From: Pleodorina starrii
Lineage: Eukaryota; Chlorophyta; Chlorophyceae; Chlamydomonadales; Volvocaceae
Assembly: GCA_030267565.1 (NCBI GenBank)
Contig: BRXU01000049.1
Coordinates: forward strand, 186,001-250,000
DNA: 64,000 bases
Direction of reading: 5' to 3'
The translations under genes and the position numbers were made by a program. The notes beneath the pieces are model-generated. The model saw only the letters and a program-made list of their open reading frames with translations. It had not been told where the DNA came from and made no database searches. Position 1 is the stretch's first letter. Every line of letters begins with the position of its first letter. Below are positions 35,114 through 47,398 of this stretch, in pieces.

Positions 35114-37970
35114 GAGGGGTTGCGTACGCCTGGGGGGTCCGCAAATGAGGGGTTTAAGTACATGTCCGAGGAAGGCTCGGCCGCGCGACCGAAAGGCGCA
35201 CGGAAAAAGGCTCGTCGCGCCACAAGGGACGTGAGCTCAAAACGCCGCGACAGCGGCCCCAAATCCGCCGATGCGTCCGTGGAAAACAACTTTAACCGGC
35301 CTGTGATGTGGGATGATCGCCCGAAGAAAGTGCCAGGCCTCGACGCCACAGGCAACGCTGGCTGCGCTGCGGAACGCGTTCACCATGGCCACCGTGCAAG
35401 TCCGCGCTAACGACCGTGTTGCGCTGCGTACCGGTTGCCCATGCAATCCGTTGGGATCCATCGCCCTCAAGTCCTCCTCAGCGGCCATTTTTGGCGTCTG
35501 CACGCGCCAGAGTCACGGCGTCTTGCGGGACGCTGGCCTGCGAGGTGGTTAGCGCCCCGTTGGCGCAAATTAAACCGGGTTTAGTAACGGGAAAGGGTAC
35601 ATGTCGAGCCCACCCAGACGTTGCTCCCTGAGATAGTGTTCCCCGAAGGCGCTGTGCGCGATTGCTGTTCCGCGCCTTACTGCCCCGGGTCCAACCGAAC
35701 AGAGGCCGTTTGGAAGTTATAAACTTGCCTGTCAGCTCTGCCAGCCAGCCAGTCCTGCGGAAGGCTCCAGGATGATGTGGTTGAAAAGAAGACCGCGTGC
35801 GTCTGGGTAGACCGCAGTCACGCGTCGCGAGTACATTAAGAAATTTGGTGTGTTTGGTCAAGCATTTCTACCCGCATTTCAATCCGCCTGCGGGCTGAAA
35901 CGTAAGTTCTTTGCCCTGTGAGTCGGCGCACGATTGCAAAAGCTGCGACCAGTACGACGCGAGTACGGCGAACAATTGGTTTGGAGGAGAAAAAGACCTA
36001 TCCGGGACGATCAGTACTGAACGAGTTCTTTTATATACAAAGATACGTCTGTAAGGAGCTGTGTACGCTTACTGTCGGTCGCCTGTCGTATTGACGCACC
36101 GTGCCACTGGCGCCAGCGAAGCTCCAAAATATGGCTTTCGGAAAGAATTTTAAATCGACGGCGGGGCGATAGCCGGGGCAGGGGGCTGGCTTTAGTTCCC
36201 CGGCGTGCAGCACCTCGGCGTGGTGGCGACGCACTCGCTCCGAAAGGCTCCGAACGGCATTGACGGGCAGCTTAGTGGCAGTCGCCGCAGCGTCTCTTGC
36301 GCTTCTCCTTTGAATGCGCCTGTGGCGTTGGCTACGGAACCCCTTCTGACAAAGGGCAGGCAGCGTTGGCTTTGCTCGGAAGGGCTCCAGCATGCGCGTG
36401 GTTCTCGCTCGACTTGACTCACAGGGTTCATCCAGCGCGCGCGCGCCAGCTAAGTTTTGCCCCGCTGGCGTAGCGGTTTGGTGGGAGTTCCGGCTTGGCC
36501 CGGCTCGGCCAGCTCCCTCCCCCGGTCTGGCCACAGCCCCTGCGTTGCTCCAGGACGGCCCTGTGCTGCCCGACAACCCCTCTTGCACCTAAGGGCTTTA
36601 TTGCTCATAACCTCCGCGACGTTGCCGTTGCCCGCCAGGGGCTTGGGGGGCAAGACCCATGACATGAATGTCCCACAGTGCAGCGACTGCAGGGCACCTA
36701 TGGTGCCCCTGACGGGTTTGCGCAGTGGAACGGAGAAACACCCACAACCCTTCGCGAATGTTCTGCATTTACTATTATAGCGGTGCGGCGGCGCGACGGG
36801 ACGAGGGCAGGTGCGGGAGAGCAAGGCCTGCGCGGCCGGCAGCGGCCGGCAGCGAGCCCCAGCAGATACCGGGAGCCAAGCACCCAGGGCCGCCCGGGGC
36901 CTGGAGCCCGTTGTAACAATCACCACAACAACGCTGCTGCCCCAGCATGAGGCTGGCGAGGCCGCTGAGTGGCATCTGCTGCCCATTACGCGCACAGCAA
37001 CTCGTGTACTCATCATCCTGGCAATCAAGATGCAGTTCCGTGCTCTTGTATGGCGACTGCGACGTTCATCCTGCGGCACCCCCCACCCGACCCCCGATAC
37101 CGCGATACGTGAATCGCCCCCCCTCCCCCTCGTTGCGGCCGTGAACCCTTTTAAACATTTACAGTGAGGAGACCCAAAAAGATCACCGGCGCGTACCGCG
37201 GCTGACACTGCTGCGGCCGAAGCCCAACCCGCGGGAAGCTAAGCGGGCCCTAAGTGACCGGAGACCCGACCCGGAACAGTCAAACTTAGGGGCAACAGCC
37301 GGGTTGCAAGTAAGCGCAGCAAGCTCACAGCTGTGGCATGTAGCACATGGATGGGCTGCAGTGACTGCCGGTCGGAAGTGGAGGAGCGCCTAATGCAGCG
37401 CCAAGGGCACAGGAGTCCTGTGCCAAACTGCCAATGGACAGGAGAGTCTATAGCCCACTGGAACCACTCCTTAAACCAAACCACCTTGGGCGTGTGCTGT
37501 GAGTGCTGTGCAACCTGGCGGGGTCTGGAGCTGGTTGGCTGGACAGCTCAACGGCAAGAGCTGGTCTGGTGGCTGCTGCCGGCGGTAATGGCGCATGCAC
37601 GGCCGTCGGTCTTTGTCGTCTTTGTCTTCGTCTTTGCATAAGTCATCACATGCTGCCCAGGCAGCACCTGGTGCCACTTGCCGCCGTACGAGTGCTTGCC
37701 TTGCCGTACATGCCGGCGGTCTTGTCCTCGGTTTTGCGCCCTACACCAACATTTATGTGTCAAAGGGGCGCGAATACCGCACTTCATGCCGAACATTTGA
37801 CGTTTGGGTGCGCCGGCTCTGTGAAATTGGGGAAGGGGGCGAGGTCGTGCAGCACCGTGCGGCGCAAGGCTTGCCCCATGACCCCCAGCGGGTGCAGGCT
37901 GTGGGTCAAGTAGCGTAACACAGAGTTTTCCATATCCCAACATTGAAATCCACCTCTTTTAGCTGCAACG

Positions 37971-37978
37971 TATAAAGG
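37971..37978 (+). promoter_or_regulatory. TATA box of LEO1
   Basis: TATAAAGG lies 59 bases upstream of the LEO1 ATG, implying transcription start near 38000 and a short leader. Confidence 0.65.
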
Positions 37979-38029
37979 CCGCTGGTGCATAACTCTAATT
38001 CATAGCGCTGCTTTTACGCCTCCGCAAAA

Positions 38030-41000
38030 ATGGCTAGCGACGACGAGGACCAAAACATGAAAGACCTGTTTGGCAGCGATGATGATGAGGATGACGACTT
38101 TGGAAAAGGAAATTTGCGCGACACTTCGCGGAAAGGAGATGACGACGATGCGGAGCCCGCTCCCGAGGACAACCTTGAGGACGACCTTGACGATGGCGCA
38201 GTGCAAGCCACAGCACGCCAATTGCCAGCATCTGAGGAGCCCGAGGAGCAAGTCGACCGGGACGACGACCGGGATCGGGACCGCAGGCGCAGATATCCTC
38301 CCGGCCACCGCCCGCTGGCAAGGACGGGCCCGCCTGTGGACTTTGCAGCACCACTCTTACCAGTTCCGCTGCCGCAAGGCGAGGTCTACTTGCTCCGCGA
38401 GGCGCTCATTGGCGTGGAGCCCACGCCATTTAAACCAGAAACGTTCACTGGCGAGGAGGAAATTTTCATAGATGAGAAGGGCGTCACAAAAATCAAGCCC
38501 GTTGACCGGACGAAGATCCGGTGGCGCTACGTCACCCGCAGCGGACCCGACGGGTCAGAGGAGATGGTGCCGGAGAGCAACGCCCGCTTCGTGCGCTGGT
38601 CGGACGGCAGCTTGCAGCTGCTGCTGGGCGATGAGGTCTTTGATGTCGTCACGGCGGACATTACGCAGCAGCGGGCCTACATGGTGGCATACAGCGGCGT
38701 GGTGCAGGTGCGCGGGATGACCGGAGAGCAGGCGTGCGTGTGGTGGGGTAAAAAGAAGATACCGCAGGGTTATCCACGGAGGGGCAGGCCGTGGAAAAGC
38801 GGGCGGGCGCCGATAGGCGCCGAGGGCGCTGGCGGCCGACGGCGTTTAGGCCGTGGCCTGGGAGAGTGGCGGGGGTTGGCGGGTTCTCCCAGGCCACGGC
38901 CCCTCTCCCCGTCCCCGCCCCCGCCCCCGGGCGGCTGCAACCAGTACCAACTCCACATCGCACACATACACCACCCACCCTAAAACCCCCTCTCCCTCCC
39001 TCTCCCCTGCAGGGTCAAGCCGCCATGACCTCCAAAATGGGCTTCCGGCTGGCCACCCTCAACAGCAAGCTGTATGCGCGCATGCGGGAGGAGGTGGACA
39101 AGCGGACGGTCAAGGTGGGTGCCAGCTGGCCCCCGCCATACCGGTCTTCCTGCCTCTCCATCCAGCCATCCAGCCGTAACCTGCCCTCCCATTCGGTGCC
39201 CTGCTTGGTTCCTTGACTGCAGTCCTAATGGAAGTATGGAACCCACCCCCGGCCTATACGCGGACCACCACCTCCAATGCGTTTGCCCGCCTGACCCTCC
39301 CCTCCTCACGGGCAACCAGTACCGATGACGCAAAGCACCGTGAACCCCCCCGTCACGCCCTGACCCCGTTGACGCTTTTCCCCCGTCACGTCTGACCCCG
39401 TTGACACGCTTTTTCCCGCCACACCGCCCGACCCGACCCCCTTGTAGGTGAAGCGGGTTCAGCAGCACGTGGAGGCGCTGGACCCCTCCAAGGAGAAGGA
39501 GCGCCGGGCCAAGGAGGCGGAGGAGCTGCTGAGGAACAGGTGGGGGGGTGGGTGGCTGGGTCAGGGACCCACGGGTCGGTGAGGCTTCTTCGGACGGGGA
39601 GGGGAGGCGAGGGGGGCGATTTCCGGGGGGAGGAAGGCACGTCATGCCGCCCGCCTCCACCCGCCATTGCTCCTGGTTGGTTCCTCCATCTATCCCGCCG
39701 CTCTTCAATCCATCGCGGCCCGCTCCGCTCCGACTCGACCCCACCGCGACCCGACTCCACCGCGACCCGACCCAACCTGTCCCGACCCGACCCGACCCGA
39801 CCCGACCCCACCGCGACCCGACCCGACCCCACCGCGACCCGACCCAACCTGTCCCGACCCGACCCGACCCGACCCCACCGCGACCCGACCCGACCCCACC
39901 GCGACCCGACCCAACCTGTCCCGACCCGACCCTATCTGTCCCGACCCGACCCGACCTGTCCCAACCTGTCCCGACCCGACCCGACCCCACCGCGACCCGA
40001 CCCGACCCGGCTCCACCCGACCCGCGCAGGGCCCAGCTGGAGGCTCGGCAGCAACGCACCATGGCGCGATACGCGGGGGCGGGGGGCGGCGGGGGGCGCT
40101 CCCGGGGGCGGCCGACGCTCAACACGCGCTTCCTGGAGGAGGAGGACGGAATCGAGGTGCGCGGGGGGAGGCGCGGGATTTGGGCATGGGCGTATGTGCA
40201 TGTGTGTGTGTGTGTGTGAAGGGGGAAGGAAGAGCGAGCTGGATGGTGCATGGAGGCGCCTCTGCTTCCCTGACTTTCCTGTAACTTTCCTGTAGCTTTT
40301 GCGCGAACGCCCTCCTCGCCAGTGCCCAACCCCGGCGGGGCCCCGAACACGCACCGCGCCGCGCCGCACACGCGCTTCGGTGCGCCTCGCGCTCCTGTTT
40401 CGCCTCTCCGCGCGTCTGCTGCTGTCTGTCTGTCTGTCTGTCTGTCTGTCTGCGCTGTCTGTCTGTCAGCGCTGTGTACACGACGGCACGGCACACACAC
40501 ACATACCCCGTCCCCCCCCCCCACCACCACCACACGCGGACCTCCCGGCTGGCTCTGCGGGGTCCCAGGGCGGCGGCGACGACGCGTTCATCGACGACGA
40601 CGACGACGGCGGCGGCTACTCGCGGCGGCGGAGGATGAACGACGACGAAGAGGTGCGCAGACCAGACCAGACCAGACCAGCGCAGAGGGCCGCAGACCAG
40701 CGCAGACCAGGGAGGGTTTTGGGGGCTTTTGGGGGCAATGGAAGAAGGTACCGCAGCGGAGGGACGGCGACGGCTTTAGCGGAGAAGCGGACGGACCCAG
40801 GGCCCAGCATTACTTGCCGAACATACCTGCAATCTTACAAGGACTGAGGCGTGGGGGGGCCGCTGCTGCTGCGGCTGCAAGTCCTGCGGGTTGCGGGGCT
40901 GCCGCTCTTCGGCCCCTCCGATCAGTTTGTTAGGGCGGAACGGGACGGGACGGTGGCGGCGGCGATTTAGTCTGCGCGCTGCTGGGCGCGGCCGCTGCGG

Positions 41001-43958
41001 GCTGTGACTGAGGCTGCGGCGGCTATGTGGCTGCGGCTATGACCGCGGCTGCGGGCTGTAAATGAGGCTGTGGCTGTGTAACCTATGACTGCGGCTGTGC
41101 CTGTACCCCCCCCCCCCGCCCTTCCCCCCCTTCAGGAGGAGGCGGCTCGGCGGCTGCAGAGCGCCAAGCGAATGGACGGCGGTGGGGCGCACGGAGCGGC
41201 AGGCAGGCGCCGCTCCCGGGCGCAGGTGAGGAGCGGAACACGTGAGGTGCCGGCTGCTGGTGCGGTGCGGTGGGGTGCGGCCGGAGTGTTGAGCAGCCGC
41301 GGGCTGGGCGGGGCTGGGATGGGCGGGGCGGGGCTAGGGGGGCTACCGTGTCGGCAGCGAGGCGGTCGGTCTGCATGTCCCCCGCTGGACACGGTCCCGG
41401 CTGCTGGTGCCGCCGCTGCTGTCGCCCCGTGCACCCATTCCTCGGCTTCCTCCACTGCCTTGGCTGCGGCTGCCTCCTCTGCCTCCATTCTCTCTCCACT
41501 CCCCTTTCCCCTTTCTCCGGGTGGGTGAGTGTGAGTCCGTTACGGTATCCCCCCGTACTGGTGGGGGAATACCGTAAGCGAGGGCGAGGCTAGACCCCCC
41601 GCTACACCCACGCGCACGCCCACGCCCGCGCTACGACTGTCCGTGAGCCACCCCCCGCCCATCCATTCACGGTACCCGCACACCCACCCGCCCTTGCGCC
41701 CCTGGTGTTTTTGGTATCGGGTGTCTGTCCCCTAACCCCCTCTCCTGGATGCGCGGTGCGGTGTGGTGTGGTGCGGTGCGGTTCGGTTTCAACGCGACGT
41801 GACGCGGTCCGCAGAAGGAGGAGAGCGAGGAGGAGGAGCTGGACGAGGAGGAGGAGGAGGAGGTGCGCCGGGGCCAGGGGCGGAGGGCGTGGGGGCGGGG
41901 GTAAAAAATGATACCGCAGCGGAGACGCGGGGGCGGGGGCGGGGGTGGGGGGGCGGGTAAGTCGAGAGGCCACGTTTTACAGGGCGCGGCGGGGAGGAGG
42001 GAAATCAAGACGAAAGGAAGGGGGGCGGACCTGTGGGGATGTGCGGTGCGCAGCGGGACTGAGCACTGCGGGTGGTGATTTGTTGTGCCAACGAGACTTA
42101 CATGGAGAGAGGATCAGGCGCGCTCGCGCGCGCGTGTGTGTGTGTGTATGGGCAGTCGCAGCACGGCGCGCGGGAGCGTGGACTGGGGTGGGCTGCCCCT
42201 TAGACGTGTCTGCTGCTTCTGGTATTTGAGCTGCTGCTGTTGCTGTCGCTGCCGGTGCAATCGCTGTTCCGTATGTCAGGAGTATGTGGACAGCGAGGGG
42301 GGCAGTGAGGACGAGGACGACGGCGGCGATGACGAGGGCGGCGAGGAGGAGCCGCCTGGGAGACGGGTGAGTGACGGCGGCTGTGGGGGCGGCTGTGGGG
42401 ATACGGTTCCGGCCGGGGGCCGGGGCCGGGGTCCTTGGGTTCTTCTCGTCATCCTCCTCTGAACTCCTCCACGCTGGCAGCGAGACCACGGGCTGGCGAG
42501 GTAGAGGGGGCGAGGGGCCGGGTGCAAGGGCAAGCCCGGGGGCGGGTGGGTTTCACGCGGCATTGTGGGGCTTGGGTGGTGGCAAAGCTGCGGAAAGCGT
42601 GTGAAGGCGGAATACGAACGATCGAGCGGCGACGGGCCGACGGCCCGTGCCTTCTCGCCGAAAACATCCAGTTTAAAGAGGGACAAGCAGAATTGAACCG
42701 GGCGACGGGGAGCTGGCAAGCGGGGCGCGCGCGCGATCGAGGGAGCGAGCGATCGAGGGAGGGAGGGAGGGAGGGAGGGAGGGGGCCTGCCGCGACCGCG
42801 GTGCGCTGTGCTCACTGGGCACCTGGCTCGGCTCTCCGCCGCGGCTCGGCTCTCCGCCGCGGCTCGGATCTCGCCCATCCGCTAGGCTGGGGTACATACC
42901 GCACTACCGCTCCCTGCCCTGCCGCGGAGGGGTCCGCGTGTCCCTCTCCTTGCTTCTCGCTGAGGGCTGCCGAGGGGCCAGGCGCAGGACGGGGGAGAGC
43001 AGCGGGCTCTGCCTTCGAGCAGGTATACGGAGCTACCGGTAGATTGTTCCCGCCCCCTCATTTGCTCATCGAGATGCGCACTCGGGTTCCCCTTGGCCAC
43101 TGTCGTCCGGTTCCCCTTGGCCACTGTCGTCCGGTTCAGAGGAGCCCGCCGGGGATCAGCCCAAACCCCGCAATTGCGCGCTTGGCTTGGGTGGCTTGAT
43201 CAGGATACGGATGGGTTTTCGCCCTGGCAGGCCGGCGCCTGCCGGCGGGCGGGGCCCGTGCAGCGGCTCCGGGGGCAAACGTGCGTCCGACCGGGGCGGG
43301 GCCGGCTTGGCAGCGTTTCTGCATACGGGCTTGCGGGCACAAGGCGAGGGGAAGGGGCGAAAGCGCGCGCAATGCGTCACGAGTCCTGTTGTGGCACTTA
43401 CCGTTACCTGGTCCGGTGCCTCAACACTTATATGGGAAAAGTCAGGGCCGCGTCGCGGATGCTGCAAAGGGGTGGGCGGGCTCTAATTTGATGAGAAGGA
43501 ATGTTAGGGCCGACGGGTTTCACGCGAAGACGTGCTTCTCGAGGCAGCTTTGTTCGGCACTGAAGAGACTCCGCACTCGCAAACCGCCGTTGGAGACGGT
43601 CGGAGCTTTTTGCGGCGATTCGTAGACTCCTGACGCTGGAATTGCTTTGTGTCCTGTTCACCGAGTACAAGGATTTTCGATGTCGCCAGCGAAAACGATG
43701 CGATTTATTATCGACGCCTTCAGCTCAACGATGTTCGTATAAAGGCGGGCTCCTGTCAGGCAGCTTTTTCAGCGCCATGAAAATCACGACAAAGTATTGC
43801 CAATTTTGATTTGGATGCAGGCCAAGTCGCCGCCGCCCAAGGCTGGGAAAATCACGCCGCCTCCTCGCATCAGGCCTTCCATGCCCGCGCGGGACACAAG
43901 GCAGCCCGCGGCGAAGGTCCGGCGCGGCGTGGTGCTGTCAGATGACGAAGACGACTGA
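38030..43958 (+). CDS. LEO1: RNA polymerase-associated protein LEO1 (PAF1 complex), 9 exons, complete
   Basis: Exons: 38030-38707, 39013-39114, 39448-39539, 40030-40156, 40569-40652, 41136-41225, 41815-41862, 42280-42366, 43821-43958. The CDS is 1446 nt, 481 aa. LEO1 is a PAF1-complex subunit in the nucleus. It pairs with PAF1 and supports RNA polymerase II elongation and co-transcriptional histone modification. The acidic N-terminus is MASDDEDQNMKDLFGSDDDE. The diagnostic core ESNARFVRWSDGSLQLLLGD (residues about 185-205) is followed by EVFDVVTAD and, across the exon 1-2 junction, the TSKMGFRLATLNSK region that matches the PAF1-binding core end. A Lys/Glu-rich helix (KEKERRAKEAEELL) and several Asp/Glu tracts follow, ending in the CK2-like VVLSDDEDD. 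The last intron is 1.45 kb. The start is the first ATG after the TATA box. Length and order fit the family. Confidence 0.94.
39730..40025. repeat. CCCGA pentamer satellite in LEO1 intron 3
   Basis: Runs of CCCGA with interspersed CCCCACCGCGA and CCCAACCTGT units form higher-order repeats that end directly at the acceptor of exon 40030-40156. This leaves an unusual purine/pyrimidine-mixed tract in place of a polypyrimidine tract. Confidence 0.9.
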
Positions 43959-44251
43959 GGATGCGGCCACGCGTGGAAGGGATCGGCTGCGGGGTCAAGG
44001 TGGCTGTGGCCACCGACGGTCCGAGGTCCTTGGCGGGGTTTTTCAGGAAGCAGTTGACAGTTAGCGAAGGCGAAGCGAGAAGACGGCGTGTTATGAGTTG
44101 GGAGGACGTTTGCAACAAGAAAAAAGGCTGAGAGAGCTGGAATTCAAGGGATCGCTCAATGTGGATGAACTCTCTTGTTTTACGAGCTGCGGCCTCCGTC
44201 AGATGGGACCGTTCTCCACCGGCTGCCGCCGGCGACTGCTGGGTGAATTAT

Positions 44252-44256
44252 TGTAA
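44252..44256 (+). terminator. Probable polyadenylation signal TGTAA of LEO1
   Basis: TGTAA occurs 294 bases past the LEO1 stop, in an AT-rich local context (ATTATTGTAAAATTATTT). This is consistent with the end of a 3' UTR. Confidence 0.55.
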
Positions 44257-44923
44257 AATTATTTCCATGTGCTAAGGGGTCTCCGATGTGTTATCGGTCA
44301 AGGGCATAACTAGTGCATCATACGGTACGAGGACAGGCGAGGCGACCAAGAACCACGTTGATGGGTGAAGCCCATCCTGCGATCACCCGATGAGGGTCCG
44401 TGCTGTTGTTTGGGCTTAGTTGAGGCGTTATTGTTGGCGACATGTGGCAGCCGGATGCCGATCAGCAACGGAAATAGTGAATTCCTCACTGCAATTTCAC
44501 TGGGAAAAAGCGTGGGCTCACAACCAATAAAATTCATCTTGAAATTCCCTCAAAACACTCAAAGAATCTTTCGCGGGCGTTGCCGCCAGGCCAGAAGATG
44601 AATGGGTGATTCTCTCCGGTACGCCCGGCGCCGGTGCGTCGTGTGCCGGCGTTTTATCTTCTCATTAGATAGAGCTCGACTCCGCGGCCAATTGCTGTTT
44701 TCCTCTAAACGTACAAGGTATGATTTAGTCGCCTCGCAAATGTCCCTTGTCGATGTCGCGGATTCGCAAGATGGACAGCCCGAGGTTCGGCTAACGCACT
44801 GTCGTACTGCAAGTCCCAGTAAAATCTCTTCCGAGCTATAGCAATAGTATCTTTCGCCGCCGGTCCCAACCTTATGTGATAAGCATATGATTTGTTTTTG
44901 TGGGCAGCAGGATTTGAGGTTCG

Positions 44924-44931
44924 TATATAAA
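44924..44931 (+). promoter_or_regulatory. TATA box of DUF506 gene A
   Basis: TATATAAA lies 50-57 bases upstream of the ATG at 44981, giving a predicted leader of roughly 25 bases. Confidence 0.6.
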
Positions 44932-44980
44932 GCTCAGGCCATTCAGACTCACAGCGCGACGGGCGTAGCAGCACCGGCAA

Positions 44981-47398
44981 ATGATTGCTTCAGCTCTACA
45001 TAGCCTCATCTTCGACTGTGAGGTGAGACTGGACGTCCGTGACGATGTGCGTTGGACACGTCCGCACTGACTGCGTTTCTTACGCCACCTCGCACCTCCC
45101 ACAGGTCGCCCTTTCCACCGATGATGGGGTGCCCACGCGGCCAATGAGTACCACCTGTGATGCTTATCACATGGGCCAACGACTGGAGCTGCTGTGCAGG
45201 GCGTCCTGTCCCTTCGCAAGAGAGGTGAGTTTCGGTTGGTGGAGGCCGCGAGCGAGACACTTTTGCCGGCATGTATCAGGGACGCTTGTGCAGCGTTGGC
45301 CAGACCTGTAAAAGCCGTTCTATTGTGTTTAATTCATTCTGTATGTTGCCCTGGACAGCGATCATGAGTTGTGAACCCGATGCTTGTCCTGTCAGGACGT
45401 GAACACCCTGCTGCCCTCCTTGTTGGTTTGCAGCTTCGATGCTGCATACAGCGAATTACGCTGACGGCTTACGACCAAGATTGCCAGGACGTGAATTTTT
45501 TGGCTCAGATGCTAGCGGCCAGCGGCTACCTGGTCGCTATTAGAACCGCACTATCGGGCCACGGCGCCGACTGCTTTAAGTAAGTCCGCGTGGGTGCTTT
45601 TCCTTAGGCGAGTGGAAGCATGGAAGCAGGTGGAGACGCGCTTCGGTGGTTTGGCGCGCAAAATATCTTGCTCGCGCGTGCGCCCACTGATGGAAATCCA
45701 TAGGCGAAAATCGGATCTTCAAAGTATAATTTTATGCTGTATGGCTGCCATCAACGGCCGACGTCGACCCGGCAAGCAATTAACCCAAAACTGGCGGCCT
45801 GCTACTTGTCACTTCGTCTTCCCTTAGGCGCGCTCTGGTTAAGAGGGTTCAGGCCTAAACTTTATATTCGCTTGTATAATAATTGATGTGACCCAACGCC
45901 CACCGCTGCCGCCATCGCTCCCGCTCTTCCGCCAACCATCCATCCATCTCCTACTCCAATCGCGCGCAGGTCCCTTCGCCACGAGTTCCTGGTGGTCCGC
46001 GGCACGGGCGAGTTCCGCGGTATGGAGTTCATCGTGGAGCCCTCCCTGCGGCAGCACTTCCTCATCCCGCACCCCTCGCCCGAGTACGAGTACGTGCTCA
46101 GCCGCACGCCCGACGTGTTCGTGGGCGGCAGCTGCCGACTTGCGCCCCTGGTGCAGCTGCTGTGCGCGCTCATGGCCGACTCCTTCCAGCGCCAGGGCCT
46201 GCCGCTGCCGCCCTGGCGAAAAGAGGCGGCCATGCTCAGCAAATGGCTGCCGCAGCCGCATCGTACTCGCGATACGCCCGTGCTGCCGCCGCCCGCCGCC
46301 GCCGCCGCTGCTGCCATGGTCTTCCCGACGCCGGACGAGTCGGTTGGCGACCGAACGGCACTGGCGGCGGCGGCGCTATCCCGCGGCTACATCTTGCCGC
46401 CGCCGCCGCCGCCGGGCCATCTGGGGCCGCAGGCGGGGTTCTTTGACCTCACGGCGGCCGACTCGGCTGTTTGCCGTACCGATAGTGAGGCCAGCACGGA
46501 CAGCTGCGACGGCTTCGCTGCCTGCGACATCAGCCCCGTGTCTGTTCTGCGGCTGCCGGCACCACCGCCGCCTCCGCCGCTGCTTCCGGCGGCAGACGGC
46601 GCCATGACGGGCGCCAGAGGCCCGCGGACGATGTCGGCTGCGAAGCTTCCAGCGGCGGTACATCGCGGGTTCGAGCCCCCCGCGGCTCCGAAACCGCCTT
46701 CCGCCGCGCCGCAGCGGCCGAAGGCCGCGCCCACCGCCGCCGCCGCCGGCGGCCGCGGTTGCGCGGCTTCGGAAGGGGCGACGGGCGTGACAGCTGTATC
46801 GGCCTGCCGCCGCCGGGAGCGCCGGCGCAGCACCAGCACCAGTGGCAGCTGCTGCTTTGGCGGCGGCAGCGCCAGCGGCGTTGACAGCGGCTTGGATGGG
46901 GCCACCAGCGCCAGCGCCAGTACCAGCACCAGCATCAATACCAATCGGACTGGCGGGCTGTTGTCAGTGCAGATGCTACAGGAGCAGCAGCAGCGGCCTG
47001 CCGCCGCCGCCGCCGCCGCCGCAGCAGCAGCCAGTGGCGGCGGCGGCGGCGGCGATTGCGGCGGCACTGGCCGCATCCGCACTCATCCGCCCGTGCATCG
47101 GGGCGAGATGGCTATCCGGGTGGTCAAGCTCGTGGACTTTGCAGTTCCCGACGGCCAGGGGCAGCCAGCGGCGCAGCAGCAGCCGGAGCAGCGGCAGCGG
47201 CAGCAGCAGCCACTGCCTCCTGGGGCATCGACCGGGCGACGGGAGGTGCACTTCCAAGCGTTGACGGCGTCGCCGGCGCCGACGGCGCCCGCTGTGGCGG
47301 CGGCGACGACGGCGGCGGCGGCGGCGGGGCCGGGCGCCGGGGTACCCTGGGGCCGAGATACACGTCTAGGCTGGACGGCCCGACAACGCACCGCTTAA
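44981..47398 (+). CDS. DUF506/PDDEXK_6 family protein, copy A
   Basis: Exons: 44981-45022, 45105-45224, 45488-45579, 45970-47398. The CDS is 1683 nt, 560 aa (570 aa if the 30-base exon at 45396-45425 is included). The core (about residues 55-180) carries the order typical of DUF506 proteins of plants and algae: FLAQMLAASGYLVAIR, SLRHEFLVVRGTGEFRGMEF, IVEPSLRQHFLIPHPSPEYE, YVLSRTPDVFVGGSCRL and LPPWRKEAAMLSKWLPQP. The fold is predicted to be PDDEXK nuclease-like, but activity is not established for the family. The Glu of FIVEP and preceding acidic residues would be candidates for the degenerate active site. The C-terminal 370 residues are Ala/Gly/Ser/Pro-rich and disordered. A paralog on the opposite strand (54328-56442) is nearly identical only over the first part of the last exon. 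Confidence 0.85.
45396..45461 (+). other. Duplicated, probably decayed exon in DUF506 gene A
   Basis: After an acceptor-like GTCAG, the frame reads DVNTLLPSLLVCSFDAAYSELR and then stops (TGA). It aligns with the next exon, DVNFLAQMLAASGYLVAIRTAL, including the same first bases GACGTGAA. It has no donor before the stop, except a weak GTTTGC after 45425. Copy B has only one such exon. I read this as a tandem exon duplication that has lost function or become alternative. Confidence 0.55.
45876..46262 (+). repeat. Inverted duplicate, left arm (last exon start and intron end of DUF506 A)
   Basis: This roughly 385-base segment is closely matched by the reverse complement of 55219-55613. Similarity covers about 90 bases of intron (TAATAATTGAT to the CGCGCGCAG acceptor) and about 290 bases of coding sequence, ending at CTGCCGCAGCCGCA. 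Beyond both ends the copies diverge abruptly. Confidence 0.9.

Larger units (their letters stand above)
34749..38029. other. Divergent intergenic region between the DDT/PHD gene and LEO1
   Basis: This 3.3-kb interval lies between two divergently transcribed genes. A TATA-like CTTATAATG is present on the minus strand near 34777-34769, only about 20-30 bases from the proposed start at 34748, so the true first exon of that gene could differ. The hairpin at 35015-35113 and the LEO1 TATA box are annotated separately. ORFs of 60-250 codons occur, but none shows a family motif or consistent splice continuation. The stretch 35170-35560 could be a mobile-element remnant. Confidence 0.5.

Noticed and set aside
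35090..35410. 106-codon plus-strand ORF beside the hairpin
   Set aside because: The N-terminal part is the hairpin repeat itself. The Lys/Arg-rich remainder has no family signature and ends without splice continuation.
36450..37208. 252-codon minus-strand ORF upstream of LEO1
   Set aside because: It is Cys/Arg/Pro-rich with no recognisable domain, and I could not join it to any neighbouring exon. It may be part of an old repeat but cannot be supported as a gene.
46660..46690. tRNA B-box-like GGGTTCGAGCCCC in DUF506 A, and a similar site at about 54645-54665 in copy B
   Set aside because: No A-box or cloverleaf is present, and the sequence is explained by a Gly-Phe-Glu coding motif in each gene.
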